Assembly (NCBI RefSeq): GCF_002072155.1
Contig: NZ_BDIY01000004.1
Coordinates: 1-64,000, forward strand
Reading direction: 5' to 3'
Length of the DNA stretch: 64,000 bases
From: Roseovarius sp. A-2
GTDB taxonomy: Bacteria; Pseudomonadota; Alphaproteobacteria; Rhodobacterales; Rhodobacteraceae
Shown here: piece by piece, positions 8,374 to 16,765 of the stretch
How the letters are laid out: each line of letters starts with the position of its first letter
Numbering within the stretch: position 1 is the first letter of the stretch
The notes under the pieces: generated by a model
Told to the model about the DNA's origin: nothing
What the model saw: the letters and a program-made list of their open reading frames with translations, nothing else
Databases searched by the model: none
Made by a program: the position numbers and the translations under genes

Positions 8374-9288
8374 TCAGGCCAGCGGATCAGGGGCGATGTT
8401 GCCATCGCAGACCAGCACCGCGACTCGCTCGCCCGGCTCGGGGACATAGGCACCGCACAAGAGCGCGGCAAGGGCGGTGGCCCCTGCAGGCTCCACCAAT
8501 TGCCGCATTTCGCGCCACAACACCGCCTGCGCATCGGTAATCGCCGCATCAGGCACCAGGACACTCTCGATACCCTGCGCCTGCGCCAGACCATGGCAGA
8601 TATCCCCGATCCGTCGCGCCCCAAGCGCGTTGGCCGCGACCCCCGACACCTCTACATCGACCGGTCCACCGGCCGCCAGCGCAGCATGCAACGCGCAAGA
8701 TGTCTCCGGTTCCACCGCCACAACCTTGCGCCGCCCCTCCAGCCAGCCCAGCGCGCCGGCAATCAGCCCGCCACCGCCCACCGCGATCAGCACCGTATCG
8801 GCGGACAGCCCCTGCTCCTCCCATTCCGCCATCACCGTGCCCTGCCCGGCAACCGTCGCCTCGGCATCATAGGGATGCACCTGCATCGCCCCCGTCGCGG
8901 CCTGCCATTCGGCGGCGCGGTCGGCGGCCTCGGCATAGGCGCCAGGCACCACCGTCAGATCCGCGCCCTGCGCGCGAATGAGGGCGATCTTGGCCGGGCC
9001 CGCAATCTCGGGCACATAGATGCGCGCCCGGTGCCCCAGCGCCGCCGCCGCATGGGCCACCGCCGCACCGTGATTGCCGCCCGAGGCCGCGACGACCCCC
9101 GCCTCCGGCACCTCGGCCTGTAGCAGCGTGTTGAACGCCCCGCGCGCCTTGAAACTGCCGGTATGCTGCATCTGCTCCAGCTTGAGCGTGACCTCACGCC
9201 CGTCCAGATCAATCCCCGTGACCGGCGTGCGCCGCACGTGCCCCGCAATCCGTTCGCCCGCCTCGGAAATCAACGCCTGCCATGCCAT
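8374..9288 (-). CDS. Threonine/serine dehydratase (PLP fold-type II)
   Basis: A 304-residue PLP enzyme of the threonine dehydratase / serine racemase-like group. It converts threonine or serine to the 2-oxo acid and ammonia. The PLP lysine is Lys47 in TGSFKARGA, followed by the SGGNHGAAVAHAA substrate loop and the glycine-rich phosphate loop VGGGGLIAGAL. There is no ACT regulatory domain, so it is the short catabolic type and unlikely to show isoleucine feedback. The ATG at 9288 is preferred over the adjacent GTG at 9291. It is divergent from the LOG-family gene across a 77-base gap. Confidence 0.88.
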   Translation of the reverse strand: MAWQALISEAGERIAGHVRRTPVTGIDLDGREVTLKLEQMQHTGSFKARGAFNTLLQAEVPEAGVVAASGGNHGAAVAHAAAALGHRARIYVPEIAGPAKIALIRAQGADLTVVPGAYAEAADRAAEWQAATGAMQVHPYDAEATVAGQGTVMAEWEEQGLSADTVLIAVGGGGLIAGALGWLEGRRKVVAVEPETSCALHAALAAGGPVDVEVSGVAANALGARRIGDICHGLAQAQGIESVLVPDAAITDAQAVLWREMRQLVEPAGATALAALLCGAYVPEPGERVAVLVCDGNIAPDPLA

Positions 9289-9368
9289 CACTCACACCTC
9301 TTTGCCTTTTCTTGCCCGTTCAAAGCCTATACGCCTGATATAAAAGACCCAAGCAAGGATCGCATGCG

Positions 9369-10184
9369 ATGAAAGACGACCGCCTGAGCCAGTTCCGCGA
9401 TGCCCATTCGGACCGGTCCACCGCCGAACAGGTGCCAGATACCGCCCAGACCCGCGCGCCGGCCTATCGTCTGGCCTTCGCCGATGATGAGTTTCTATGC
9501 CGCGATGAACTGCGCCCCGTGCGCCTGCAACTCGAACTCCTGAAACCCGAGATGATCCTGAACGAGCGCGGCATCCAGAGCACCGTCGTCCTCTTCGGCG
9601 GCGCGCGCATTCCGGAACCGGCCCACAAGGACACGGCGCGCACCAAGACCCTCGCCGATCTCTCGCGCTATTACGACGAGGCGCGCAAATTCTCACGCCT
9701 GATGACCGAGAAATCCATGAGCACCTATGGCCGCGACTACGTGATCGCCACCGGCGGCGGGCCGGGCGTGATGGAGGCCGGCAATCGCGGCGCGGCGGAT
9801 GCCGGCGGGGCCTCGATCGGGCTCAACATCGTGTTACCGCATGAACAGGCCCCCAATGAGTATGTCACCCCGGGGCTGTGCTTCAACTTCCACTATTTCG
9901 CCATCCGCAAGATGCATTTCCTGATGCGCGCCCGCGCCATCTGCGTCTTTCCCGGCGGGTTCGGCACGCTTGACGAGACCTTCGAGGCGCTGACCCTCAT
10001 CCAGACCGACCGGATGACCAAGGTGCCGTTCCTGCTCTTCGGCGAGGAGTTCTGGCGCAAGATCATCAATTGGGAGGCGCTTTCGGAGGCAGGCACGATC
10101 AGCGCCGAGGATCTCGAGCTTTTTCGTTTTGTCGAGACAGCAGACGAAGCGATGGAAATCATCGCGAACTGGCCCGAGGCGTGA
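9369..10184 (+). CDS. LOG family Rossmann-fold protein (TIGR00730 type)
   Basis: A 271-residue protein with the LOG family signatures GGGPGVMEAGNRGA and PGGFGTLDETFE. The best-studied members hydrolyse cytokinin or purine nucleoside 5'-monophosphates to base and ribose-5-phosphate. Residues 1-80 are an extension found in the longer bacterial members. It is followed after 15 bases by two tandem membrane proteins in the same direction, so the three may form a unit, but their link is unknown. Confidence 0.88.
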   Translation: MKDDRLSQFRDAHSDRSTAEQVPDTAQTRAPAYRLAFADDEFLCRDELRPVRLQLELLKPEMILNERGIQSTVVLFGGARIPEPAHKDTARTKTLADLSRYYDEARKFSRLMTEKSMSTYGRDYVIATGGGPGVMEAGNRGAADAGGASIGLNIVLPHEQAPNEYVTPGLCFNFHYFAIRKMHFLMRARAICVFPGGFGTLDETFEALTLIQTDRMTKVPFLLFGEEFWRKIINWEALSEAGTISAEDLELFRFVETADEAMEIIANWPEA

Positions 10185-10199
10185 CCGGGGCGCGCGATC

Positions 10200-10856
10200 A
10201 TGTCGGCGCGCACGGCTGAGCGATTACTGCTATGGGCAATCGCCATGCTGCTCGTGGCGAGCGTGATGCTTGCCATTGGCGCGCCCGCGTTCTTCGTGCA
10301 GGTCTTCGCTGCCGAAGACGGGCCGGTCGAGACTGCCACGGCGCTTTTCCTGCTGGTCGCGGGGCTGATGCTAGCACGGCGGATCCGGGGGCTGCCCGGA
10401 CTCGGGGCCGCGCTGACGGTCGTCTACGCGCTCTTGTTCCTGTTCGCGGCGGGCGAGGAGATATCATGGGGACAGCGCATTTTCGGCTGGAACAGCAATG
10501 ATTTCTTCGCCACGTACAACGCGCAGGGCGAAACCAACCTGCATAACCTGACGGTGGGCGGCCATCGGCTCGCGCGGACGCTGTTCGGCAGTGGCCTGAC
10601 CACAGTGATCTTGTTCTATCTGGTTGTTTTTCCTATTTTTTACTCACGGATCGCCTGGATCAACCGTATCGCGGAGAGGCTTGCCGTCCCGATACCCGGA
10701 TTGCGGCATGCGGGGCTCGCAGTTGCTGCGAGCGTGATCGTGGCGGGGCTCGACGTGCCGCGCAAATGGGAGGTTTACGAGCTGGTGTTCGCCCTACTTG
10801 CCACCGCCATTTTCATCCGTCATGCCAATCATTCGGGCTGGAGGCGGCAAAGATGA
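10200..10856 (+). CDS. Uncharacterised membrane protein A of a tandem paralogous pair
   Basis: A 218-residue protein with about six hydrophobic segments. The central loop carries a strongly conserved block: AEDGPVE (38-44), GEEISWGQRIFGW (85-97) and ETNLHN (111-116). The same blocks occur in the next protein, so the genes arose by duplication. The buried acidic pair followed by Trp-Gly-Gln-Arg and a later Asn-Leu-His-Asn look like an active or ligand site, possibly metal-dependent, but I know no function. Its stop overlaps the next start as ATGA. Confidence 0.8.
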   Translation: MSARTAERLLLWAIAMLLVASVMLAIGAPAFFVQVFAAEDGPVETATALFLLVAGLMLARRIRGLPGLGAALTVVYALLFLFAAGEEISWGQRIFGWNSNDFFATYNAQGETNLHNLTVGGHRLARTLFGSGLTTVILFYLVVFPIFYSRIAWINRIAERLAVPIPGLRHAGLAVAASVIVAGLDVPRKWEVYELVFALLATAIFIRHANHSGWRRQR

Positions 10857-11530
10857 TCGCGCACCGGTCCGGGCTGCGCTATTTCGACGGTCTGCTCTTT
10901 GGGGCGGCATATACAGTTCTGATCTTCACGGTAATCTACCAGGTCACTGGACTGCACGAGGAATTTCGCCGTGGCTTTGCTGCCGAGGACGGACCACTGG
11001 AATGGGTCACGGTCGCGGGCCTCTTGGCAACAGCCATTGCCCTGATACGTAGCGCTATGTTTTTACGCCGTAGAAACAGGCGGGGCGCAGCACTCGCCTG
11101 CGGGGTCTACGCGCTTCTCTTCGTCTTCGCGGCGGGAGAGGAGATATCCTGGGGGCAGCGCCTCTTCGGATGGGAGCCGGGCGATTTTTTTCTTGAAAAA
11201 AATGCCCAGCAGGAAACCAATCTGCATAACCTCGTGCTGGGCGATGTGGCGCTTGTGAAGACCGTGTTCGGTCCAGTTTTGACGCTGGCGATCCTGTTCT
11301 ATCTCCTTGTTTTACCCATGATCTACGAACGATCCAGCCGCGTGCAACGACTCGCGACCCGGCTTGCCATTCCCTTGGCCGACCGGCGGCATATGATTCT
11401 TGCGCTGGTGGCGACGCTGGTCATCGCAGTGGTGCAATTGCCGCTGAAATGGGAAAGCTACGAATGCGTGTTCAGCCTGCTGATGCTGTCGATTGTCCTG
11501 CATCCGCACAACGACGAACAAGTAACGTAA
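10853..11530 (+). CDS. Uncharacterised membrane protein B of a tandem paralogous pair
   Basis: A 225-residue multi-pass membrane protein homologous to the preceding one. It shares AEDGPLE (44-50), GEEISWGQRLFGW (95-107), the following Asn-Ala-Gln and ETNLHN (121-126), with a similar order of hydrophobic segments. The ATG at 10853 is chosen because it forms an ATGA overlap with the upstream stop; the frame is open further upstream but inside the other gene. The gene pair may encode a heteromeric complex. Function is unknown. Confidence 0.8.
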   Translation: MIAHRSGLRYFDGLLFGAAYTVLIFTVIYQVTGLHEEFRRGFAAEDGPLEWVTVAGLLATAIALIRSAMFLRRRNRRGAALACGVYALLFVFAAGEEISWGQRLFGWEPGDFFLEKNAQQETNLHNLVLGDVALVKTVFGPVLTLAILFYLLVLPMIYERSSRVQRLATRLAIPLADRRHMILALVATLVIAVVQLPLKWESYECVFSLLMLSIVLHPHNDEQVT

Positions 11531-11541
11531 GCGCCGCCGGC

Positions 11542-12255
11542 TCAGCCCACCACGCGCAGGCTGTCGCGCGCGGCGCGCAAACGGTCCTGCCGGTCACCGT
11601 GCAGCGCCGAGACGAGCCCCCCCTGCCCGGCCTCGCGGGTGATCCCGAGCGCGGCAAGCGCGGCCTCAATATTGATGGCGTTCTGCTTCAGCCGGGGCCG
11701 GTTCGAGCGGTTGTGATGCACCCCGTCGGGCGGTTCCCTCACGTCGAGCCCAAGAGCATCCGCGACGGCGGGCACCGCGCCCGGTGCCTCGATATTGACG
11801 GCAACGAAATCGTCGCGCCCCGCGAAATGCTCCAGCGCCCAGGCGAAATAGTCGGCCCGCCGATACGCCTCGTTGACAAAGTTGCGCACGCTGAACACAC
11901 GCTGGTGATGCGTGGCGATGCTGACGAGATACGCGCGCAGCGGCCGGAAATTCAGGATGAACCTGGCGTTGGGATAGGTGCGGTCATATGCGGCCACCGG
12001 GCGGACCTGTCCGAAATCGGAAAACGCGTCGAATCTTCCGGTGGGCCAGTCGCGCGCACCGTGAAAGCTGCGCAGGCCATTGGCCTGAAAGAGCCGGTGC
12101 AGCGAGGTTGTGCCGCAACGCGGATGGCCGATGACGAAATACTTGACCGCCTGCCGGTCACCCTTGGTCGTCAGCATGAAATGCAGGCGCATCCGGGCGC
12201 GGATCACACCAAGGGCCATGTCGTTGAGATCCCATGAGCGCCGCGCCGCACCCAT
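11542..12255 (-). CDS. Sulfotransferase-like P-loop protein
   Basis: A 237-residue protein with the 5'-phosphosulfate loop of PAPS-dependent sulfotransferases, IGHPRCGTTSLHRLF (42-56), and a following strand [16 protein letters not shown] that resembles the 3'-phosphate-binding segment (FILNFR, normally with Arg and Ser). The acceptor is not predictable. The ATG overlaps the stop of the upstream hydrolase gene as TGATG, so the two are coupled and may act on related metabolites. Confidence 0.75.
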   Translation of the reverse strand: MGAARRSWDLNDMALGVIRARMRLHFMLTTKGDRQAVKYFVIGHPRCGTTSLHRLFQANGLRSFHGARDWPTGRFDAFSDFGQVRPVAAYDRTYPNARFILNFRPLRAYLVSIATHHQRVFSVRNFVNEAYRRADYFAWALEHFAGRDDFVAVNIEAPGAVPAVADALGLDVREPPDGVHHNRSNRPRLKQNAINIEAALAALGITREAGQGGLVSALHGDRQDRLRAARDSLRVVG

Positions 12256-13289
12256 CAGATAATCTCGTCCTCGTCATAGAGCGGCACCGCGTCGATATGT
12301 GCGCTGATGCCCTCGGCGGCGGCCTCGGCGCGGGGGGTTTCGGCCACGTGAAACAGCGCGTCGCCCTCATAGACCACCGGCATGTTGGTGCGCCCGATGA
12401 TGATGCCGCTCTCTTCGGCCACGACCTCGTTCTCGATATCGCCAAAGGCATTGGCGACCGCCCCCAGCACCGTGCCCTGCTGCACCGCGTCACCGACGGC
12501 GAGGTAGCCGCGAAACAGCCCGCCGCGCGGCGCGCGATACCAGCTTGAACTGCGCGCCCGCACCGGCTGCCCCTTCGCGCGCGGCACGCCCTTGGCACCG
12601 ACCATCTTGAGATGCCGCATGACCCGCAGAATGCCCGACACGCCCGCCCGCGCGGCAAATTCGTCAAACCGCAATCCCTCGCCGCCCTCGTAGAGCAGCA
12701 CGTCGACACCCGCCTCCTCGGCGGCCATCCGGAGTGAGCCGTCGCGCAGCTTCGACTCCATCATAACCGGCGCGCCGAATGCTTGCCCCAACTCCTCCAG
12801 CCGGTCATTGCCGGGCGTCAGGCGAAGCTGCGGCAGGTTGGTGCGGTGGATGGCCGCCGAATGCAGGTCGATACCCACATCGGCGCGCATCACCACCTCG
12901 TTCATGAAGATATGCGCCAGTTGCGACGCCATCGACCCCTCGCTCAGCCCGGGAAACACCCGGTTCAGATCGCGCCGGTCCGGAAGGTAACGCGAATGAT
13001 TGAGAAACCCGAACGTGTTGACAATCGGCACTGCCAGCAGCGTCCCGGCCATGGACTTGACCGGTGCGGCGCGCAGCAACCGCCGCATGATCTCCACCCC
13101 GATCACCTCGTCGCCGTGAATCGCCGCCGAGACGAACATCACCGGCCCCGCGCGTTTGCCATGCACCACCTCGACCGACAGGTTAACCGGCGTGTGATTG
13201 GACAGCGTGCTGACCGGAATATCGACGCGGGCACGGGTGCCGGGGGCCACGGTAGCACTGCCGATCTCGAAGGGTTTGCGCTTTGCCAT
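12255..13289 (-). CDS. Succinylglutamate desuccinylase/aspartoacylase family zinc hydrolase
   Basis: A 344-residue zinc-dependent amidohydrolase of the AstE/ASPA (M14-like) family. The zinc ligands are His58 and Glu61 (IHGDEVIG) and His143 (DLHSAA). A DLNRVFPG segment with the usual substrate-binding Arg lies between them. Such enzymes remove acyl groups from N-acyl amino acids; the substrate is not set by sequence alone. The start at 13289 follows a GAGAGG site, and the open frame upstream has no ribosome binding site. It is coupled by overlap to the sulfotransferase-like gene. Confidence 0.85.
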   Translation of the reverse strand: MAKRKPFEIGSATVAPGTRARVDIPVSTLSNHTPVNLSVEVVHGKRAGPVMFVSAAIHGDEVIGVEIMRRLLRAAPVKSMAGTLLAVPIVNTFGFLNHSRYLPDRRDLNRVFPGLSEGSMASQLAHIFMNEVVMRADVGIDLHSAAIHRTNLPQLRLTPGNDRLEELGQAFGAPVMMESKLRDGSLRMAAEEAGVDVLLYEGGEGLRFDEFAARAGVSGILRVMRHLKMVGAKGVPRAKGQPVRARSSSWYRAPRGGLFRGYLAVGDAVQQGTVLGAVANAFGDIENEVVAEESGIIIGRTNMPVVYEGDALFHVAETPRAEAAAEGISAHIDAVPLYDEDEII

Positions 13290-13416
13290 GCCATCCTCTC
13301 GTCCGTGTCGCTGGTGCAGGCTTAGGCAATCCGTGCGGTGCTGTCCATGCCACGCCCCGCTTGATCCCCGGCCCCGCCCCCGGCTAAGGCAGACGGAACC
13401 CGAGCGAAAGCGCCGC

Positions 13417-14073
13417 ATGTCACATCTCCTGCCCCCTGCCTGCCCCGTCTGTCGCGCACCTGATCCCGCACCCTTCGGCCTGTTCGACGGCTTGGGATAC
13501 TGGCGTTGCGATCAATGTCAGGCGCGCGGGCTGAACCCGGTGCATTACCCCGACGCCACCACCGAGCGCGCGGAATATGACACGCACCAGAACGACATAC
13601 ACGATCCCGGCTATTGCGGCTTTCTCGACCGGCTCGCCGCGCCGCTGCGGGCGCGGCTGCCCCCCGGCGCGCATGGCCTCGACTATGGCTGCGGCCCCGG
13701 CCCGGCGCTGGCGCATATGCTGCGCGAGGCCGGGCATGACATGGCGGTCTACGATCCGTTTTATGCCCCTGATAAGCGCGTGCTGGATGTGCGCTATGAT
13801 TTCATTACCTGCACCGAGGCGGCCGAGCATTTCCACAGCCCCGCTGACGAATTCGACCGGCTTGGCGCGATGCTCCGCCCCGGCGGCTGGCTCGCACTGA
13901 TGACCTCCTTCCAGACCGAGGACGCGCGCTTTGCCACCTGGCACTACCGCATGGACGCGACCCATGTGGTCTTCTACCGTGCCGCGACGCTGGCCCATAT
14001 AGCCGCGCTACGCGGCTGGTCATGCGACATCCCGCGCAAGGACGTGGCACTGATGCAGGTGCCGGGGCCATGA
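13417..14073 (+). CDS. Class I SAM methyltransferase with N-terminal zinc ribbon
   Basis: A 218-residue protein. The N-terminus has two CxxC pairs (Cys9/Cys12 and Cys31/Cys34), suggesting a zinc ribbon. The methyltransferase core begins with GLDYGCGPGPALAHML near residue 90, and TCTEAAEHFHSP is the catalytic-side motif IV equivalent. It belongs to the broad Methyltransf_23-like group, whose targets vary. Its stop overlaps the start of the next methyltransferase as ATGA, so the two are probably made together. Substrate is unknown. Confidence 0.82.
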   Translation: MSHLLPPACPVCRAPDPAPFGLFDGLGYWRCDQCQARGLNPVHYPDATTERAEYDTHQNDIHDPGYCGFLDRLAAPLRARLPPGAHGLDYGCGPGPALAHMLREAGHDMAVYDPFYAPDKRVLDVRYDFITCTEAAEHFHSPADEFDRLGAMLRPGGWLALMTSFQTEDARFATWHYRMDATHVVFYRAATLAHIAALRGWSCDIPRKDVALMQVPGP

Positions 14074-14672
14074 CCAGTGCGCTGCACGACGCGCGGTTGA
14101 CAGCGGTCATCGCGGCAATCGCAGAGACGGGCGCGCAAACGGTGCTTGATCTCGGCTGCGGTTCGGGCGATCTGATCCTGCGACTGGCCCCCGTGGCCGC
14201 GATCACCCGGATCACCGGGCTCGACCTCGACGTGCCAGCCCTGCGCGTCTTGCAGGGTCGACTGGAGGATCTGCCCGACACCGCGCGCGCCAAGGTGCAA
14301 ATCGCCCATGCCTCGATGACCGCCCGGCATGCCGCCCTGCGCGGTTACGAGTGTGCCTGTCTGGTCGAGACGATCGAGCATCTGCCGCTCGCGGATCTTA
14401 ACCGGCTGGAGCGGGCTCTCTTCGGCGACATGCGCCCCCGGCATGTCATCGTTACCACCCCCAATGCCGAGTATAACCCGGTGCTCGGCGTGCCCGCGCA
14501 CCGCTTTCGCCATCCCGGCCACCATTTCGAGTGGACGCGCGACCGGTTCGGCCAATGGGCCGATGGCGTGGCCGCGCGCAACAGTTACGACGTCACGCGC
14601 CGCGATGTCGGTGGCACGCATCCCACCCTTGGCGGCGCAAGCCAAATGGCGCTTTTCAGGCGTAGCGGGTGA
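14070..14672 (+). CDS. HEN1-like methyltransferase (putative RNA 3'-terminal ribose 2'-O-methylase domain)
   Basis: A 200-residue Rossmann methyltransferase. The SAM loop is VLDLGCGSGDL (25-35). The active site shows the HEN1 signature: Glu100-x-x-Glu103-His104 (ETIEHL), TTPNAEYN (129-136) and RHPGHHFEWTR (147-157) supplying the last metal-binding His. In HEN1 these residues bind Mn2+ or Mg2+ next to the terminal ribose. Bacterial Hen1 that works with Pnkp in RNA repair is about twice this length with an N-terminal ligase-activating domain, absent here, and no pnkp gene is visible. The role in RNA modification is inferred from motifs only. It overlaps the convergent amidotransferase gene by 17 bases. 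Confidence 0.75.
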   Translation: MTSALHDARLTAVIAAIAETGAQTVLDLGCGSGDLILRLAPVAAITRITGLDLDVPALRVLQGRLEDLPDTARAKVQIAHASMTARHAALRGYECACLVETIEHLPLADLNRLERALFGDMRPRHVIVTTPNAEYNPVLGVPAHRFRHPGHHFEWTRDRFGQWADGVAARNSYDVTRRDVGGTHPTLGGASQMALFRRSG

Positions 14673-15393
14673 TGAAATTGCGCAGGATACGCTCGGGCGC
14701 ATGCACGTCCGCCGCGCGGCACATGGCGATCAGTTCATCGGCGGTCTCGGGCGGGAAATAACCCTTGTGCCGATAGATGCGGATGCGCGTCTCGAACCCC
14801 GCCGCATCGGCCTCGGGGTGAAACTGCGTCGCGTAGACATTCGCGCCATACCGCACCATCTGAAAAGGACAGGTCGGCGAGGCGACAAGATGCACGCAGC
14901 CCTCCGGCAAGTCCTGCAAAGCCTCCTTGTGACCGACGAAGGCGGCAAAGCGACCGGGTATACCCTCCAGCAGCGGATCGTCACCGGCCTCGGGCGTGAC
15001 AATGCAATCGGCGGTGCCCACTGGTTCGCCGTAGGCGCGCTTGGCCACATCGCCCCCCAGATGTTTGCCAAGGATGCCAATCCCGTAGCAGCAGCCCAGA
15101 AACGGGATATCCTCGCCGGTGATGCGCGGCATCAGCGACAGCACGGCCGCCTCGATCCGGGCCTCCTGCGGGGTCTTGTCGTTCGGCGCATCACTGACAC
15201 AGCCGGGGCCGCCGCCGACGATCACCCCGGCATACTCGGCCAGCCGCAGGTCGTCGGGCAGGTCCTGCTGATCCAGCCGGATACGATGACTCCGCGCCGC
15301 CTCCAGCCCGCCCTTGCGCAGGATCGCGGAATATTCGTCATCCGCCGCCTCGGTCTCGGGGCGCAGTTGCAGGATGAGAAAGGGTTTTGTCAC
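14656..15393 (-). CDS. Class I glutamine amidotransferase (GMP synthase-like)
   Basis: A 245-residue stand-alone GATase1 domain. The nucleophile is Cys102 in FLGCCYGIG, with GGGPGCVSD for the oxyanion strand region and QFHPEAD supplying the catalytic His-x-Glu. Stand-alone members of this group are annotated as GMP-synthase-like and may hydrolyse gamma-glutamyl compounds. The start is GTG at 15393 with GGAG seven bases upstream; the in-frame codons further upstream lack a ribosome binding site. It is convergent with the HEN1-like gene and divergent from waaA. Confidence 0.85.
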   Translation of the reverse strand: MTKPFLILQLRPETEAADDEYSAILRKGGLEAARSHRIRLDQQDLPDDLRLAEYAGVIVGGGPGCVSDAPNDKTPQEARIEAAVLSLMPRITGEDIPFLGCCYGIGILGKHLGGDVAKRAYGEPVGTADCIVTPEAGDDPLLEGIPGRFAAFVGHKEALQDLPEGCVHLVASPTCPFQMVRYGANVYATQFHPEADAAGFETRIRIYRHKGYFPPETADELIAMCRAADVHAPERILRNFITRYA

Positions 15394-15544
15394 GGGGCAT
15401 CTCCTCGGGCTTTTAACTGGTTGCCCCGCAACGCGCGCGTCGTCAAGCCGCCGCCTTGACGCCGACGCCCCCCGGGATAGGTTGCGCACAAGTCGAAAAG
15501 GACCACGCCATGCCCGGAATATCGCGCACACGGCCTCATACGGC

Positions 15545-16765
15545 ATGACCCGCTCTCTCAGCCTTGCAGCCTATCTCGCCTATGCACGGCGCGCCGGCCC
15601 CCCCCCCACCCCCCCCGAGACGCCCCGGCCCGACGGCGCGGTAATCTGGGCGCACGCGGTCGATGCGGCGCGCGCCGACACGCTTATCCATCTGGCCAAG
15701 CGGCTAACCCAGACCCGGCCCGGGCTGCACATGGTGCTGACCGCCACGGTGCCCGAACCGCGCCGCAGGCGCGCCGGGGGCACGGTGATCTGGCAAACCC
15801 TCCCCGAGGACAACGTGCCCGCCGCAGAGGCATTTCTGGAACACTGGCGGCCCGATATCTGCCTCTGGACCGGCGGCGACCTTAAACCCGCACTGATGGT
15901 CTGCGCCGCGCGCAAGGACATTCCGCTCTATCTGGTGGATGCGGACGAGACGCTGCTCGAGCGTCCGGTCTGGCGCTGGTTTCCCGATCTGCCACGCGCC
16001 GTACTGGGCAGTTTCACCGAGATCCTCGCACGCAGCGACGCCGCGGCGCGGCAGGTGCGCCGCCTCGGCGCACAGGAGCGGATCGTGAGCGTGACCGGGC
16101 CATTTCAGGAAGGCGCGCTGACCCTGCCCTGCAACATGTCCGACCGCGAGGAGATGGCCGTGCTGCTGCTCGGGCGTCCTGTCTGGCTGGCCGCGATGCT
16201 GCAAGTGGACGAACTTGACATCGTGCTGGGCGCGCATCGCGAGGCAAGCCGCGCCGCGCATCGCTGCCTGCTGGTGATCGTGCCCGACGATCCGGCGGAC
16301 AGCGCCACCATACGGCAGCGTCTGGATTCCGAGGGCTGGCGCTATGTCACCTGGTCCGAGGGCGAGACGCCGGCCGAGGCGACCCAGATCGTGCTCGCCG
16401 ATACGCGCGGCGAAATGGGGCTGTGGTATCGCCTCGCGCCGATCACCTTCATGGGCTCCTCGCTGGTCTCGGGCCAATACGGCCGCGATCCGAACGAACC
16501 TGCGGCGCATGGCTCGGCCATCCTCTACGGGCCAAACGTGGCCCGCTACCTGCACCGCTATTCGCGTTATGCCGAGGCGGGTGCCGCGCGCATCGTGCGC
16601 GACACCGAAACCCTGTCGGGTGCCGTGCAACAGCTGATGCCGCCCGATCAATCCGCCGCTATGGCGCATGCGGCGTGGGACGTGGCCTCCAAGGGCGCGG
16701 CGGTGACCGACCGGATCGTGGACATGCTGCTCGACCGTCTCGACCGGCAGGACGCCGCAAGATGA
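15545..16765 (+). CDS. waaA: 3-deoxy-D-manno-octulosonic acid (Kdo) transferase family protein
   Basis: A 406-residue GT-B glycosyltransferase of the KdtA/WaaA family, which adds Kdo to lipid A precursor at the inner membrane. The C-terminal donor site block [21 protein letters not shown] followed by ILYGPN matches the family pattern GGSL-x-GGxNPLEPAA-GPH. An acidic [10 protein letters not shown] motif sits near residue 145. The stop overlaps lpxK as ATGA, and both act in lipid A/Kdo assembly. The sequence is divergent, and the second codon block has long cytosine runs (C10-A-C8 at 15598-15616). Confidence 0.88.
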   Translation: MTRSLSLAAYLAYARRAGPPPTPPETPRPDGAVIWAHAVDAARADTLIHLAKRLTQTRPGLHMVLTATVPEPRRRRAGGTVIWQTLPEDNVPAAEAFLEHWRPDICLWTGGDLKPALMVCAARKDIPLYLVDADETLLERPVWRWFPDLPRAVLGSFTEILARSDAAARQVRRLGAQERIVSVTGPFQEGALTLPCNMSDREEMAVLLLGRPVWLAAMLQVDELDIVLGAHREASRAAHRCLLVIVPDDPADSATIRQRLDSEGWRYVTWSEGETPAEATQIVLADTRGEMGLWYRLAPITFMGSSLVSGQYGRDPNEPAAHGSAILYGPNVARYLHRYSRYAEAGAARIVRDTETLSGAVQQLMPPDQSAAMAHAAWDVASKGAAVTDRIVDMLLDRLDRQDAAR

